From Novosphingobium sp. (GTDB taxonomy: Bacteria; Pseudomonadota; Alphaproteobacteria; Sphingomonadales; Sphingomonadaceae): 64,000 nt of DNA. Under the pieces are notes generated by a model. It saw nothing but the letters and a program-made list of their open reading frames with translations, did not search any database and was not told the origin of the DNA. Below are positions 41,769 to 50,617 of the stretch, one piece after another (the stretch's first letter is position 1; every line of letters starts with the position of its first letter). The stretch covers positions 744,001 to 808,000 of the forward strand of contig NZ_JBCNLP010000001.1 of NCBI RefSeq assembly GCF_039595395.1, given 5' to 3'. The translations under genes were made by a program, and so were the position numbers.

Positions 41769-44507
41769 TCACCCCAGCCGTGCCAGCGCCGCTGCCAAGC
41801 GTTCGGCCTCTGCCGAATGATGGGCATGGTCGGCGCGGGCCTTGTCGATGGCCTCGGGCTTGGCTTTTTCGACGAAGGCGGGGTTCGACAGGCGCTTGTC
41901 GAGCGAATCCCGCTCCTTCTGCGAAACGGCCATGGCCTTGGCGAGGCGCGCCTTTTCGGCGGCCACGTCGATCAGGCCCTCCAGCGGCACGATCAGGCTG
42001 GCGTCACCGGCACCCACCTGCATCGCCGCGCCGGCAGGGGCGGGCGAGAAGTGGATGGCCGAGAGGCGGGCCAGACGGTCGATGGCGCCGGGGTTGCGCT
42101 CGATGATGCCGCGCGTGGCGGGGCTCGGCTCGGGCAGATAGGCTTCGAGGCGGGCGCCGGGGGCCAGACCCAGCTCCACCTTGGCGCCGCGCAGATTGCC
42201 GATCAGCGCGATCAGCCATTCGACCTCGCGCTTGGCATCTGCGTCCACCGTGGCATCCGGCTTGGGCCACTGCGAGACGATCAGCGCCGTATCGCGGGTG
42301 CCCAGCTTGTCCCAAAGCTCTTCGGTGACGAAGGGCATGAAGGGATGCAGCATCACCAGAATCTGGTCGAGCACCCAGCCCGCGACAGCCTTGGTCTCCG
42401 CGTCGAACTGACCCTTGATCAATTCGATGTACCAGTCGCAGAAGTCGTTCCACACGAAGCGGTAGATGGCGGCGGCGGCGGCGTCGAAACGCATGTCCTC
42501 CATCGCCTTGTCCAGCGCCGCGACGGTTTCCACCACCTCGCCGATGATCCACTTGTTCACCGCCGAAGTGGCAGCAGGCGCGGCCACCGAATTGCTGCCG
42601 GTGATGCCGTTCGACTGGCAGAAGCGCGCGGCATTCCACAGCTTGGTGGCGAAGTTGCGGTAACCCTCGACGCGCTTTTCATCCATCTTCACATCGCGGC
42701 CCTGCGATTCCATCGCGGCCATGAAGAAACGCAGAGCGTCGGCGCCATACTTGTCGATCAGCCCCAGCGGATCGACGACATTGCCCTTGGACTTGGACAT
42801 CTTCTGCCCGTCCGAAGCGCGCACCAGACCATGCAGGTACAGACGCTTCCACGGCACATCGCCCATGAAATGCATCCCCTGCATCGCCATGCGGGCGCAC
42901 CAGAAGAACAGAATATCAAAGCCCGAGATCAGCAGATCGTTGGGATAGTGGCGCGCCACCATCTCGGGCGTCTGGTCCGGCCAGCCCAGCGTGGCAAAGG
43001 GCCACAGGGCGCTGGAGAACCACGTATCCAGCACATCGGAATCGCGCGTCAGCACCACGCCGGGGCCAGCCTTGGCCTGAGCGGCTTCTTCGGATTCCGC
43101 CACATAGCACTGGCCATCATCGCCATACCACGCGGGAATCTGATGGCCCCACCACAGCTGGCGGCTGACGCACCATGGCTGGATGTTGTCCATCCAGTTG
43201 AAATAGGTCTTTTCCCAGCTCTTGGGCACGATTTCGATGGCGCCGGTCTTCACGGCTTCGATCGGGGCCTTGGCCAGCTCGGCGGCATTCACATACCACT
43301 GATCGGTCAGCCAGGGCTCGATCACCACGCCGCCACGGTCGCCGAAGGGCGTCTGGATCACGCGGGCCTCGGCATCCAGCATGGGCACATTGCCCTCGGC
43401 ATCCGCCTTGCCGGGGTGCTGCACCAGCAGGCCCAGCGCCTTCATCGCGGCGACAACAGCCTCGCGCGCGCCATCCACGCCATCGCGCTTGAAGCGGTGC
43501 AGGCCGAGATATTCGGCGGGGATCAGCCCGTCCGTCACCTGCACCACATTGGCATCGGCGTCGAACATGTTGAGCATGTCGCCAGCGGCGATCCCTGCGC
43601 GGCGGCCCACCTCGAAGTCGTTGAAATCATGCCCCGGCGTAATCTTCACCGCGCCGCTGCCCAGTTCGGGGTCGGCATGGTCGTCGGCCACGATGGGCAC
43701 CAGACGGCCCGTGATCGGCAGCTTGACGAACTTGCCGACCACCGACTGATAGCGCGGGTCCTCGCCATTCACCGCCACGGCCATATCGGCCAGCATGGTT
43801 TCGGGGCGCGTGGTGGCCACCACGATATGATCGCGGCCATCGGCCAGCGTGACGCCATCGGCCAGCGGATAGCGGAAGTGCCAGAAATGGCCCTGAATTT
43901 CCTGCGTTTCCACCTCAAGATCGGAAATCGCGGTCTTCAGCTTGGGGTCCCAGTTGACCAGACGCTTGTCGCGATAGATCAGCCCCTGATTATACAGGTC
44001 CACGAAGACCTTCACCACCGCGCCGGTGAAATGCGGGTCCATGGTGAACTGCTCGCGGCTCCAGTCCATCGAGCAGCCGAGGCGACGCAACTGGCCGGTG
44101 ATCGTGCCGCCGCTCTCCGCCTTCCACTCCCAGACCTTCTCGATAAAGGCCTCGCGCGTGTAGTTGGTGCGCTTGTCCTGACGGGCCTCCATCTGGCGCT
44201 CGACCACCATCTGCGTGGCGATGCCCGCATGGTCGGTGCCCACCACCCACAGCGCGTCCTTGCCGCGCAGACGCTCGTAACGGATCACGATGTCCTGCAG
44301 CGTGTTGTCCAGCGCATGGCCGATATGCAGGCTGCCCGTGACGTTGGGCGGCGGGTTGACGATGGTGAAGGGCGCCGCATCGGGGCGCGCGGGGCGGAAC
44401 AGACCGCCCTGTTCCCAATGGGCATACCACTTGGCCTCGATCCCGGTGGGGTCGAAGGTCTTGTCGAGCGCGAGCGCGTCTTGAGTCTGGCTGGATTCCT
44501 CGGTCAT
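41769..44507 (-). CDS. valS: Valyl-tRNA synthetase
   Basis: 912 residues from ATG 44507 (MTEESSQTQDALAL). It is a class I synthetase with HIGH in NVTGSLHIGHAL (about 60) and KMSKSKGN in the second half. The editing domain lies between (TTRPETML, GTGAVKITPGHDFNDFEVG-like segments). A C-terminal coiled coil ends the protein (AEKARLAKAMAVSQKERDSLDKRL...). It charges tRNA-Val. Frames on the opposite strand that span this gene are shadows. The operon continues with queE and the MATE gene. Confidence 0.97.
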   Translation of the reverse strand: MTEESSQTQDALALDKTFDPTGIEAKWYAHWEQGGLFRPARPDAAPFTIVNPPPNVTGSLHIGHALDNTLQDIVIRYERLRGKDALWVVGTDHAGIATQMVVERQMEARQDKRTNYTREAFIEKVWEWKAESGGTITGQLRRLGCSMDWSREQFTMDPHFTGAVVKVFVDLYNQGLIYRDKRLVNWDPKLKTAISDLEVETQEIQGHFWHFRYPLADGVTLADGRDHIVVATTRPETMLADMAVAVNGEDPRYQSVVGKFVKLPITGRLVPIVADDHADPELGSGAVKITPGHDFNDFEVGRRAGIAAGDMLNMFDADANVVQVTDGLIPAEYLGLHRFKRDGVDGAREAVVAAMKALGLLVQHPGKADAEGNVPMLDAEARVIQTPFGDRGGVVIEPWLTDQWYVNAAELAKAPIEAVKTGAIEIVPKSWEKTYFNWMDNIQPWCVSRQLWWGHQIPAWYGDDGQCYVAESEEAAQAKAGPGVVLTRDSDVLDTWFSSALWPFATLGWPDQTPEMVARHYPNDLLISGFDILFFWCARMAMQGMHFMGDVPWKRLYLHGLVRASDGQKMSKSKGNVVDPLGLIDKYGADALRFFMAAMESQGRDVKMDEKRVEGYRNFATKLWNAARFCQSNGITGSNSVAAPAATSAVNKWIIGEVVETVAALDKAMEDMRFDAAAAAIYRFVWNDFCDWYIELIKGQFDAETKAVAGWVLDQILVMLHPFMPFVTEELWDKLGTRDTALIVSQWPKPDATVDADAKREVEWLIALIGNLRGAKVELGLAPGARLEAYLPEPSPATRGIIERNPGAIDRLARLSAIHFSPAPAGAAMQVGAGDASLIVPLEGLIDVAAEKARLAKAMAVSQKERDSLDKRLSNPAFVEKAKPEAIDKARADHAHHSAEAERLAAALARLG

Positions 44508-44710
44508 GCTGGCGCCTTTGCCAGTGGCCACAACCCCGTGCAAGGCCCGTTTCGAACTGGGGGAACAAGTGGGGGCCTTCATGCGTATCGGTTCTCGCGC
44601 TTGCGCGTTCATCCCTTCGGGCGTCATTCGCGCGTATCTGCTTGCTCCCACCCCGCTTTTCCCGCATGACCGCCCCTGCTATCCCCTTATAAAGTCACAA
44701 CCGCCCCAGC

Positions 44711-45820
44711 ATGACCGCCTCCGCGCAATTCACTCTTGAAGATCAGGCCGATGGCGGACCACGCCTGGTGCTGAGCGGGCAGTTGGTCGTCTCGACGCTG
44801 AGCCCGGTCGAGGCGAAGCTGCGCGCGGTGGATGCGGCGAAGGTCATCGACATTTCCGGTCTGGAGGAAGTCGATACGGTCGGCGCCTGGGTGATCTATC
44901 GCCTGTCGCGCGATCTGGACGCCGCCATCGAGGGCGCCAGCCCCGAGGCCGAGCGCCTGATCGAGGCGGTGAAGGACACGCCCGACGACACGCAGACCGT
45001 CCCGCCCGAGGAGCCCTTGCTCACCAAGGTGCCCGGCGATGTCGGGACGGCGGTGCTGGGCGGGATCAGCGGCACCAAGCAGGCGCTCGGCTTTCTGGGT
45101 GCGGTGGTGATGGCGATCTTCAAGGTGATCCGTCATCCCTCGCGGCTGCGGATGACCGCGCTGGTGCGCCAGTTGCAGCTTGTGGGCGTCGATGCGCTGT
45201 TCATCATCGGCATGATGAGCTTTCTGGTCGGCATCGTGATCGCCCAGCAGGGCGCGGTGCAGCTTCAGCAGTTCGGCGCCGAAATCTACACCATCAACCT
45301 GACCGGCCGCCTCGCCCTGCGCGAACTGGGCGTGCTGATGACCGCGATCATGGTCGCGGGCCGTTCGGGCAGCGCCTTTGCCGCGCAGATCGGCACGATG
45401 AAGCTGACCGAGGAGGTCGATGCCATGCGCACCATCGGCGTCGATCCGATCGAGGCGCTGGTGCTGCCGCGCGTCATCGCCTGCGTGGTGATGCTGACCT
45501 TGCTGGGCTTCTATTCCTCGGTGATCTCGATCATCGGCGGCGCGGTGCTGGGGCAATTGGCGCTGGGCATTCCCTTCGTCACCTTCCTCTCGCGCATCAA
45601 GGAGGTGGTGCCGGTGCTCGACCTGTGGGTCGGGCTGATCAAGGGGCCGGTCTTCGGCCTCATCATCGGCATGACCGGCTGCTATCAGGGCATGAAGGTC
45701 GAGGGCAATTCGGAAGAGGTCGGCCTGCGCACCACCAAGGCGGTGGTCGAGGGCATCTTCATGGTCATCGTGCTCGACGCTTTCTTCGCGGTGTTCTTCT
45801 CGAAGATCGGCTGGCTATGA
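44711..45820 (+). CDS. mlaE: STAS-MlaE fusion: lipid-transport ABC permease
   Basis: 369 residues. Residues about 1-90 form a STAS domain (LVLSGQLVVSTLSPVEAKL, VIDISGLEEVDTVGAWVI), equivalent to the separate MlaB of E. coli. Residues about 110-369 form the MlaE permease with five to six helices (LVGIVIAQQGAVQLQQFGAE, RELGVLMTAIMVAGRSGSAFAAQIGTMKLTEE, the cytoplasmic contact loop). It transports phospholipids between the membranes. First gene of the operon with MlaF, MlaD and a lipoprotein; MlaF overlaps it by ATGA. Confidence 0.93.
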   Translation: MTASAQFTLEDQADGGPRLVLSGQLVVSTLSPVEAKLRAVDAAKVIDISGLEEVDTVGAWVIYRLSRDLDAAIEGASPEAERLIEAVKDTPDDTQTVPPEEPLLTKVPGDVGTAVLGGISGTKQALGFLGAVVMAIFKVIRHPSRLRMTALVRQLQLVGVDALFIIGMMSFLVGIVIAQQGAVQLQQFGAEIYTINLTGRLALRELGVLMTAIMVAGRSGSAFAAQIGTMKLTEEVDAMRTIGVDPIEALVLPRVIACVVMLTLLGFYSSVISIIGGAVLGQLALGIPFVTFLSRIKEVVPVLDLWVGLIKGPVFGLIIGMTGCYQGMKVEGNSEEVGLRTTKAVVEGIFMVIVLDAFFAVFFSKIGWL

Positions 45821-46692
45821 GCGAGGAGACGGCGATTTCCGAGGCTGGGGGCGCGCCGCAGCCTGATACGCACCACGACGATGACGCGATCATCCGCATC
45901 GAGGGGCTGGTCAACCGCTTCGGCGATCATGCCGTGCATGACGGCCTGTCGCTGACCATGCGCCGGGGCGAGATTCTGGGCGTGGTGGGCGGCTCGGGCA
46001 CGGGCAAGTCGGTGCTGATGCGCTCGATCATCGGCCTGCAGCAATTCTCCGAGGGCACCATCGAGGTGCTGGGCCAGAAGATGGGCGAGGCCTGCAACGA
46101 AGAGGTCGATATCCGCAGCCGCTGGGGCGTGCTGTTTCAGGGTGGCGCGCTGTTTTCCACGCTGACGGTGGCGGAAAATGTGCTGGTGCCGCTGCGCGAA
46201 TTCTACCCCAAAATGTCGGAAGAGCTGTTCCATGAGATCGCCTGCCTCAAGGTGATGCTCTCGGGCCTTCCGGCCGAGGCGGCGGCCAAATACCCTTCCG
46301 AGCTTTCGGGCGGCATGCGCAAGCGCGCGGGTCTGGCCCGCGCTCTGGCGCTCGATCCGGAGCTGCTGTTTCTCGACGAGCCCACCGCTGGCCTCGATCC
46401 GATCAGCGCTGCGGGTTTCGACAGCCTGATCAAGGAATTGCACGAGACGCTGGGGCTGGGGGTCTTCCTCATCACCCACGATCTCGACACGCTGCATGAG
46501 ATCTGTGACCGCGTCGCGGTGCTGGCCGACAAGAAGGTCATCGCCGTGGGCACGATCCCGGAGCTGATGAAAAGCGACCACCCCTGGATTCAGGAATATT
46601 TCGCCGGGCCACGCGGGCGGGCCGCTCTCGCCAGCCGCGAGTCAGGCGACAGCAAACGCCCGATGGACAGCAACCCCGGCAGCAAGGCATAG
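45817..46692 (+). CDS. mlaF: MlaF: lipid-transport ABC ATPase
   Basis: 291 residues from ATG 45817, overlapping mlaE by ATGA. Walker A is GGSGTGKSVL, signature LSGGMRKRAGLARAL, Walker B LLFLDEPTAGLDP, switch His in LITHDL. The R-K-R in the signature is typical of MlaF. It energises the STAS-MlaE permease for outer-membrane lipid asymmetry. The C-terminal 25 residues are Ser/Arg-rich and probably disordered. Confidence 0.93.
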   Translation: MSEETAISEAGGAPQPDTHHDDDAIIRIEGLVNRFGDHAVHDGLSLTMRRGEILGVVGGSGTGKSVLMRSIIGLQQFSEGTIEVLGQKMGEACNEEVDIRSRWGVLFQGGALFSTLTVAENVLVPLREFYPKMSEELFHEIACLKVMLSGLPAEAAAKYPSELSGGMRKRAGLARALALDPELLFLDEPTAGLDPISAAGFDSLIKELHETLGLGVFLITHDLDTLHEICDRVAVLADKKVIAVGTIPELMKSDHPWIQEYFAGPRGRAALASRESGDSKRPMDSNPGSKA

Positions 46693-46700
46693 GGACGAGT

Positions 46701-47639
46701 ATGGAAACGCGCGCCAATCATGTCTGGGTAGGGGCCGTCACGCTGGCGCTGCTGGCCCTTGTCGCCGGTGCCTTCATCTGGATGGCGCATCTCGCCAAGG
46801 AAAAGCAGGACTCCTACGACATCTATTTCCCGCAATCGGTGGACGGTCTGGCCAAGGGCTCGGCGGTCTCCTACGCGGGTGTGCCGGCTGGCCAGATCAA
46901 GCAGATCGAGCTGTGGAAGCGCGATCCCTCCTATGTCCGCGTGCGCATCGAGGTGGATGATCATATCCCCATTCTGGAAGGCACCACCGCCACCATCCAG
47001 GGCAGCTTCACCGGCGTGTCGAACATCCAGCTTGCCGGCGGCGTGAAGGGCCGCCCGGCGATCACCGAGATCGGCCCCGATGGCGTTCCCGTCATCCCCA
47101 CCAAGCGTTCGGGACTGGGCGAGCTGCTCACCAACGCGCCGCTGCTGATGGAGCGTCTGGCCACGCTGACCGAAAAGCTGGGCAACATGCTGACCGATGA
47201 GAACCAGAAGCATCTGGCAGGCATCCTCAAGAACACCGACCGGCTGACCGGCAATCTGGCCGATGCCTCGCCGCAATTGCGCCAGACGCTGACCAACCTC
47301 AACGCCACGCTGGCCGGGGCCAAGGATGCCGTTGCCGAGTTTCAGTCGGTGGCGGCCAACGCCAACAAGCAGCTTGATCCCAACGGCCCGTCGATCGTGC
47401 ATCATGTGAACGATACGCTGAACGCCGCGCAGCATGCCGCCGAATCCCTGCAGGCCGAACTGGATGCCGCCCGCCCGGCCACCGCGCGCCTGTCGAGCGA
47501 CACGCTGCCTCAGGCCGAAGCTGCGATCCGCGATCTGCGCGCCACCACCAAGGCGCTGCGCGCCATCACCGAAAAACTCGACTCCCAGGGCGGAGCGGCG
47601 CTGCTCGCCGCGCCCAAGGTGCCGGTCTATAAGCCATGA
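46701..47639 (+). CDS. mlaD: MlaD-like MCE-domain lipid carrier
   Basis: 312 residues. A single N-terminal membrane helix (VGAVTLALLALVAGAFIWM) is followed by an MCE domain (YDIYFPQSVDGLAKGSAVSYAGVPAGQIKQI...VRVRIEVDDHIPI...VSNIQLAGG). A long helical tail (about 145-300) could form the hydrophobic channel seen in MCE hexamers. It binds phospholipid in the periplasm. The last four bases overlap the lipoprotein gene. Confidence 0.92.
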   Translation: METRANHVWVGAVTLALLALVAGAFIWMAHLAKEKQDSYDIYFPQSVDGLAKGSAVSYAGVPAGQIKQIELWKRDPSYVRVRIEVDDHIPILEGTTATIQGSFTGVSNIQLAGGVKGRPAITEIGPDGVPVIPTKRSGLGELLTNAPLLMERLATLTEKLGNMLTDENQKHLAGILKNTDRLTGNLADASPQLRQTLTNLNATLAGAKDAVAEFQSVAANANKQLDPNGPSIVHHVNDTLNAAQHAAESLQAELDAARPATARLSSDTLPQAEAAIRDLRATTKALRAITEKLDSQGGAALLAAPKVPVYKP

Positions 47640-48241
47640 AGGGGCCACAGATGAGCAAGGCGAAACTGCTGCGGTGGGCTGTGCCGGTGGTGTTGATGAC
47701 GGCGCTGGGGGCCTGCGTCAGCATCGGCGGCGGCAAGGCGCCCGCGCAGCTTTACACGCTGACCGCCGACGCCAAGGCGCCCTCGGGCACGCAGGCGGCC
47801 TTCAAGCCCGCCGACACGCTGGTCGTGGCCGAGCCTGACACCGATCGCGGTCTGGCGACCGCGCGCATGGCGGTGCAGGTCAGCCCCACGGCGATCGCCT
47901 ATATGAAGGAGGCCTTCTGGGTCGAGCGCCCGGCGCGCCTGCTGCGCAACCTGCTGGCCGAGGATCTGCGCGCCACGGGCAAGCGTCCGGTCACGCTGGA
48001 TGAGGATGGCATTGGCGCCACCCGTCTCGACGGGCGCCTGCTGGCGATGGGTTACGACGCCAAGAGCCATTCTGCCGTGATCCGCTACGATGCGGTGCTG
48101 CACCATGCCAATGGCGAGGTGACCATGCACCGCTTCGAGGTCACCGAGCCCGATGTCTCGCCCAATGGCGGCGATCTGGCTCAGGCGCTGAACCGCGCGG
48201 CCAACACGCTGGCCGGCCAGGTGGCGGAGTGGGTGGGGTAA
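47636..48241 (+). CDS. ABC-type transport auxiliary lipoprotein (PqiC-like)
   Basis: 201 residues from ATG 47636, overlapping mlaD by ATGA; ATG 47651 is in frame and gives a cleaner signal peptide. The lipobox is VLMTALGAC, so the mature protein starts at Cys and is lipid-anchored. The rest (AQLYTLTADAKAP, TLVVAEPDTDRGLATARMAV, WVERPARLLRNLLAEDLRATG) fits the auxiliary lipoproteins found with MCE/Mla operons, homologous to PqiC. It probably docks the transporter at the outer membrane. Confidence 0.88.
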   Translation: MKGPQMSKAKLLRWAVPVVLMTALGACVSIGGGKAPAQLYTLTADAKAPSGTQAAFKPADTLVVAEPDTDRGLATARMAVQVSPTAIAYMKEAFWVERPARLLRNLLAEDLRATGKRPVTLDEDGIGATRLDGRLLAMGYDAKSHSAVIRYDAVLHHANGEVTMHRFEVTEPDVSPNGGDLAQALNRAANTLAGQVAEWVG

Positions 48242-48340
48242 GCTGAATTTCGCTTCGGTTCCGCGCCGCGAAGCGGTTTATCACGGCAGCCCATCGCGCC
48301 CGTGATCTGAGGGCAAACCCGCAACGCGAGGCAGGCATAT

Positions 48341-48383
48341 AAGGGATTGCAAAGGGCGATGGCCCTTTGCCCGCCGGAGGCAT
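48341..48383. repeat. Convergent-site repeat, family 2, copy 2
   Basis: A 43-bp exact inverted copy of 25153-25195, with the GCAAAGGGCGATGGCCCTTTGC hairpin. It lies between the convergent ends of the lipoprotein and ATP12 genes, the same context as copy 1. Confidence 0.85.
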
Positions 48384-48433
48384 CCTTGACCTTCCTCCGG
48401 CCGTTCAACATGCAAGCCCGGCTTGAAAACGCT

Positions 48434-49129
48434 CTAGCCCCTTGCCAGCCTGGCAAACTGCGCAGCGGCCATGAAGGCGGCGCGGCGGTTCTTCTGGCGC
48501 AGCTCGGCCTCTTCGTCGCTGCCCCACAGCTCGGCCTGCCAGATTTCCTCCAGATGGGCCGCGTCCCACAGAGCCGCCAGATCGGCATCCTCTTCCAGCG
48601 CCAGCAGGCCTGTCACCAGCGAGGCGGCAAGGCCCGCCAGATTGCGCAAGGCGGCCAGAGCAAAGGCATCCTTGGCGGCCAGCAGATCTTCCACACGCGC
48701 CATGGTCTCGGCAGGCTGAGGCCTGGCGATGATGCCCGAGACACGCTCGAAACGCAGGCCATAGCGGGCCTCGGCATCCTTCAGGATCGGCTCCCATACG
48801 GTCTGCTGGCGCTGCCACACCGCCTCATCGGGATCGGCGCGATAGCACAGCGTATCCGTCTCGGCATAAGGCACCAGAGCGCGCATCGCCTCGGCGGGAT
48901 CGGAAGCGACCACATCCAGCGCATAATCGGCCATATCGCGCAGCAGGAAGACCTTGGTGTCGATCTCCTCGCCCTGGCCGTCCCATTCCGCCGCCATGGC
49001 GCGGGCCAGAGCCTCGCCGGGCACCACCTGCGGGCGGCCGCCCACGGTCTTCACCGCGCGGCCATCGAGCCGCACGCCGAAACCGCCCTCTGCGGCTTCG
49101 ACGGAAACAGTCTTGTAGAAACGCTTCAC
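48434..49129 (-). CDS. ATP12-family ATP synthase assembly chaperone
   Basis: 231 residues from GTG 49129, overlapping the upstream stop by GTGA. The N-terminal KRFYKTVSVEAAEGGFGVRLDGRAVKT and VPGEALARAMAAEWDGQGEEID segments match ATP12 proteins (pattern 'RFY..v.v......g..v.LDGr.vkTP...l..P...LA.a.A.EW..Q...I'). ATP12 in mitochondria binds the F1 alpha subunit before assembly. It is common in alphaproteobacteria. Last gene of the five-gene leftward unit. Confidence 0.9.
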   Translation of the reverse strand: MKRFYKTVSVEAAEGGFGVRLDGRAVKTVGGRPQVVPGEALARAMAAEWDGQGEEIDTKVFLLRDMADYALDVVASDPAEAMRALVPYAETDTLCYRADPDEAVWQRQQTVWEPILKDAEARYGLRFERVSGIIARPQPAETMARVEDLLAAKDAFALAALRNLAGLAASLVTGLLALEEDADLAALWDAAHLEEIWQAELWGSDEEAELRQKNRRAAFMAAAQFARLARG

Positions 49130-49350
49130 TTTGCCTCTTTCTTCCAGCGGCGCACCAGCATGCGGGGGAAGACCAGCACATCGAACAGGCCGATCACGAT
49201 CAGCAGCAGCCCCAGCCAATGCGGCAGTGCCACCTTATCCGCCGCAATGGCCGCGCCGACCATCGCCACCACCACGCCGCCAAAGCGCACATAGGTCAGG
49301 CGCTTGAAGCGGGCCTTGGCGATCTCCTCGGGTGTGTAGGTCTTGCTCAA
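49126..49350 (-). CDS. Small two-helix membrane protein
   Basis: 74 residues (MSKTYTPEEIAKARFKRLTYVRFGG...). Two hydrophobic helices lie at about 23-39 and 46-62, with a Lys/Arg-rich end (RRWKKEAK). It overlaps both neighbours by four bases (ATGA and GTGA), so it is firmly part of the operon and unlikely to be a chance frame. The function is unknown. Confidence 0.75.
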   Translation of the reverse strand: MSKTYTPEEIAKARFKRLTYVRFGGVVVAMVGAAIAADKVALPHWLGLLLIVIGLFDVLVFPRMLVRRWKKEAK

Positions 49351-50006
49351 ACCAGAATATCCTTCAGCTCGGCGGGGGTCATGGCGACCGCCTCGGCCCC
49401 GGCGGCGATCAGCTCGCTGGCGGGGTGATAGCCCCAGGCCACGCCCACCGCGCGCACGCCCGCCGACCGGGCCATGGCGATGTCATAGGTGGTGTCGCCG
49501 ATCATCACCGCATCGGCAGGCAGAGCCATGGCCTGATCCAGCGCGGCCTGCAACATGGCGGGATGCGGCTTGGAGGGGTGATTGTCGGCGGTCTGCAAGG
49601 TGACGAAATGATCGGAGAGTGCATTGACCGCCAGGCAATGCAGCAGCCCGCGCATGCTCTTGCCGGTGGCCACGCCCAGATCCCAGCCATCCGCGCGCAA
49701 TTGATCGAGCAGCGGGCGGATGCCCGCGAAGATCGGCTCGCTCACCCGGCCTTCGGCGCGGGCGGTGCGATAGGCGGATTTATAGGCCTCGACCAAAGCG
49801 GCCTGGATCTCGATGCCTTCCTCGCTGGCGAGGTGGCGCATCGTCTGCGGCAGGCTGAGCCCCACCGCGCGGCGCACCGCGCCATGGGCGGGCGGGCGCA
49901 GGCCGAGGGCGAGGAAAGCCTCATCCATCGCCGCGCAGATCTCGTGCTGGCCATCGACCAGCGTGCCGTCGCAATCGAAGACGGCCAAGCGTACTGCCCC
50001 ACTCAT
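49347..50006 (-). CDS. HAD-family phosphatase (phosphoglycolate-phosphatase-like)
   Basis: 219 residues. HAD motifs: AVFDCDGTLVDGQ, GVATGKS, Lys in HPSKPHPAML and VMIGDTTYDIAMARSAG. The helical cap between motifs I and II marks subclass IA, like phosphoglycolate phosphatase Gph. It overlaps both neighbours by ATGA. The substrate is not fixed by sequence. Confidence 0.88.
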   Translation of the reverse strand: MSGAVRLAVFDCDGTLVDGQHEICAAMDEAFLALGLRPPAHGAVRRAVGLSLPQTMRHLASEEGIEIQAALVEAYKSAYRTARAEGRVSEPIFAGIRPLLDQLRADGWDLGVATGKSMRGLLHCLAVNALSDHFVTLQTADNHPSKPHPAMLQAALDQAMALPADAVMIGDTTYDIAMARSAGVRAVGVAWGYHPASELIAAGAEAVAMTPAELKDILV

Positions 50007-50617
50007 CCCAAACCCCGCATCATTTCCGCCATGGCGCGCGCGCCACTCTCTTCGAGCCCCGCGATCACGCCCGCGCGCTGCGCCTCATTCTTGTTCTGCG
50101 AGAGCTTGAAGGTGGGGCGCCAGGCCCGCACCTCCATCTCGAAACCGACAATGGCCGAGAGCATGCGGCGGCGCAGATCGCCCTCCAGCTTGTCCATCGT
50201 CCATGCCGGTTCGGGCAGGCGCGCTTCTTCCCGCGCCGACAGCGCTTCGAGCAGATCGACCAGCCCGTCCTCCTGCATGCGCCGCACGGGGCCTTCCAGC
50301 TCCAGCGCGACATAGTTCCATGTCGGCACCTGAGAGGGGTCGTCGCCATACCAGCGCGGCGAGACATAGGCGTCAGGCCCATTGATCACCGCCAGAGCAT
50401 TCACCCCGCCCAGATGGCCCGTCAGCGCATTGCCGCGCGCCAGATGGAACTGCACCGCCCCATCGCCCGTCGAGCGCAGCGGCACATGCGCGACGCGCGG
50501 ACCATCGGGCGTAGCGGCGAAGATCATGCCGAAGCCCACTTCGGTGATCAGGCGCTCCATCAGCGCGCGATCGTCCTTGGGGCTCCCGTGCAGGCGGAAG
50601 GCGGGGTTGGGATGCAT
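50003..50617 (-). CDS. PaiB-family FMN-binding protein
   Basis: 204 residues. The split-barrel FMN fold is seen in LITEVGFGMIFAATPDGPRVAHVPLRS, and YVSPRWYGDDPSQVPTWNYVALELEG is the family signature of PaiB-like proteins. The C-terminal FEMEVRAWRPTFKLSQNKN is also conserved. It was first described as a negative regulator of sporulation genes in Bacillus; in proteobacteria it is probably a flavin-binding enzyme or protease-like regulator. Operon member with four-base overlaps. Confidence 0.88.
   Translation of the reverse strand: MHPNPAFRLHGSPKDDRALMERLITEVGFGMIFAATPDGPRVAHVPLRSTGDGAVQFHLARGNALTGHLGGVNALAVINGPDAYVSPRWYGDDPSQVPTWNYVALELEGPVRRMQEDGLVDLLEALSAREEARLPEPAWTMDKLEGDLRRRMLSAIVGFEMEVRAWRPTFKLSQNKNEAQRAGVIAGLEESGARAMAEMMRGLG

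Noticed and set aside
41631..44669. A very long open frame on the plus strand opposite valS
   Set aside because: It is the antisense shadow of valS in GC-rich DNA; it has His/Gly/Asp-rich composition and no domain, while valS shows complete HIGH and KMSKS motifs.
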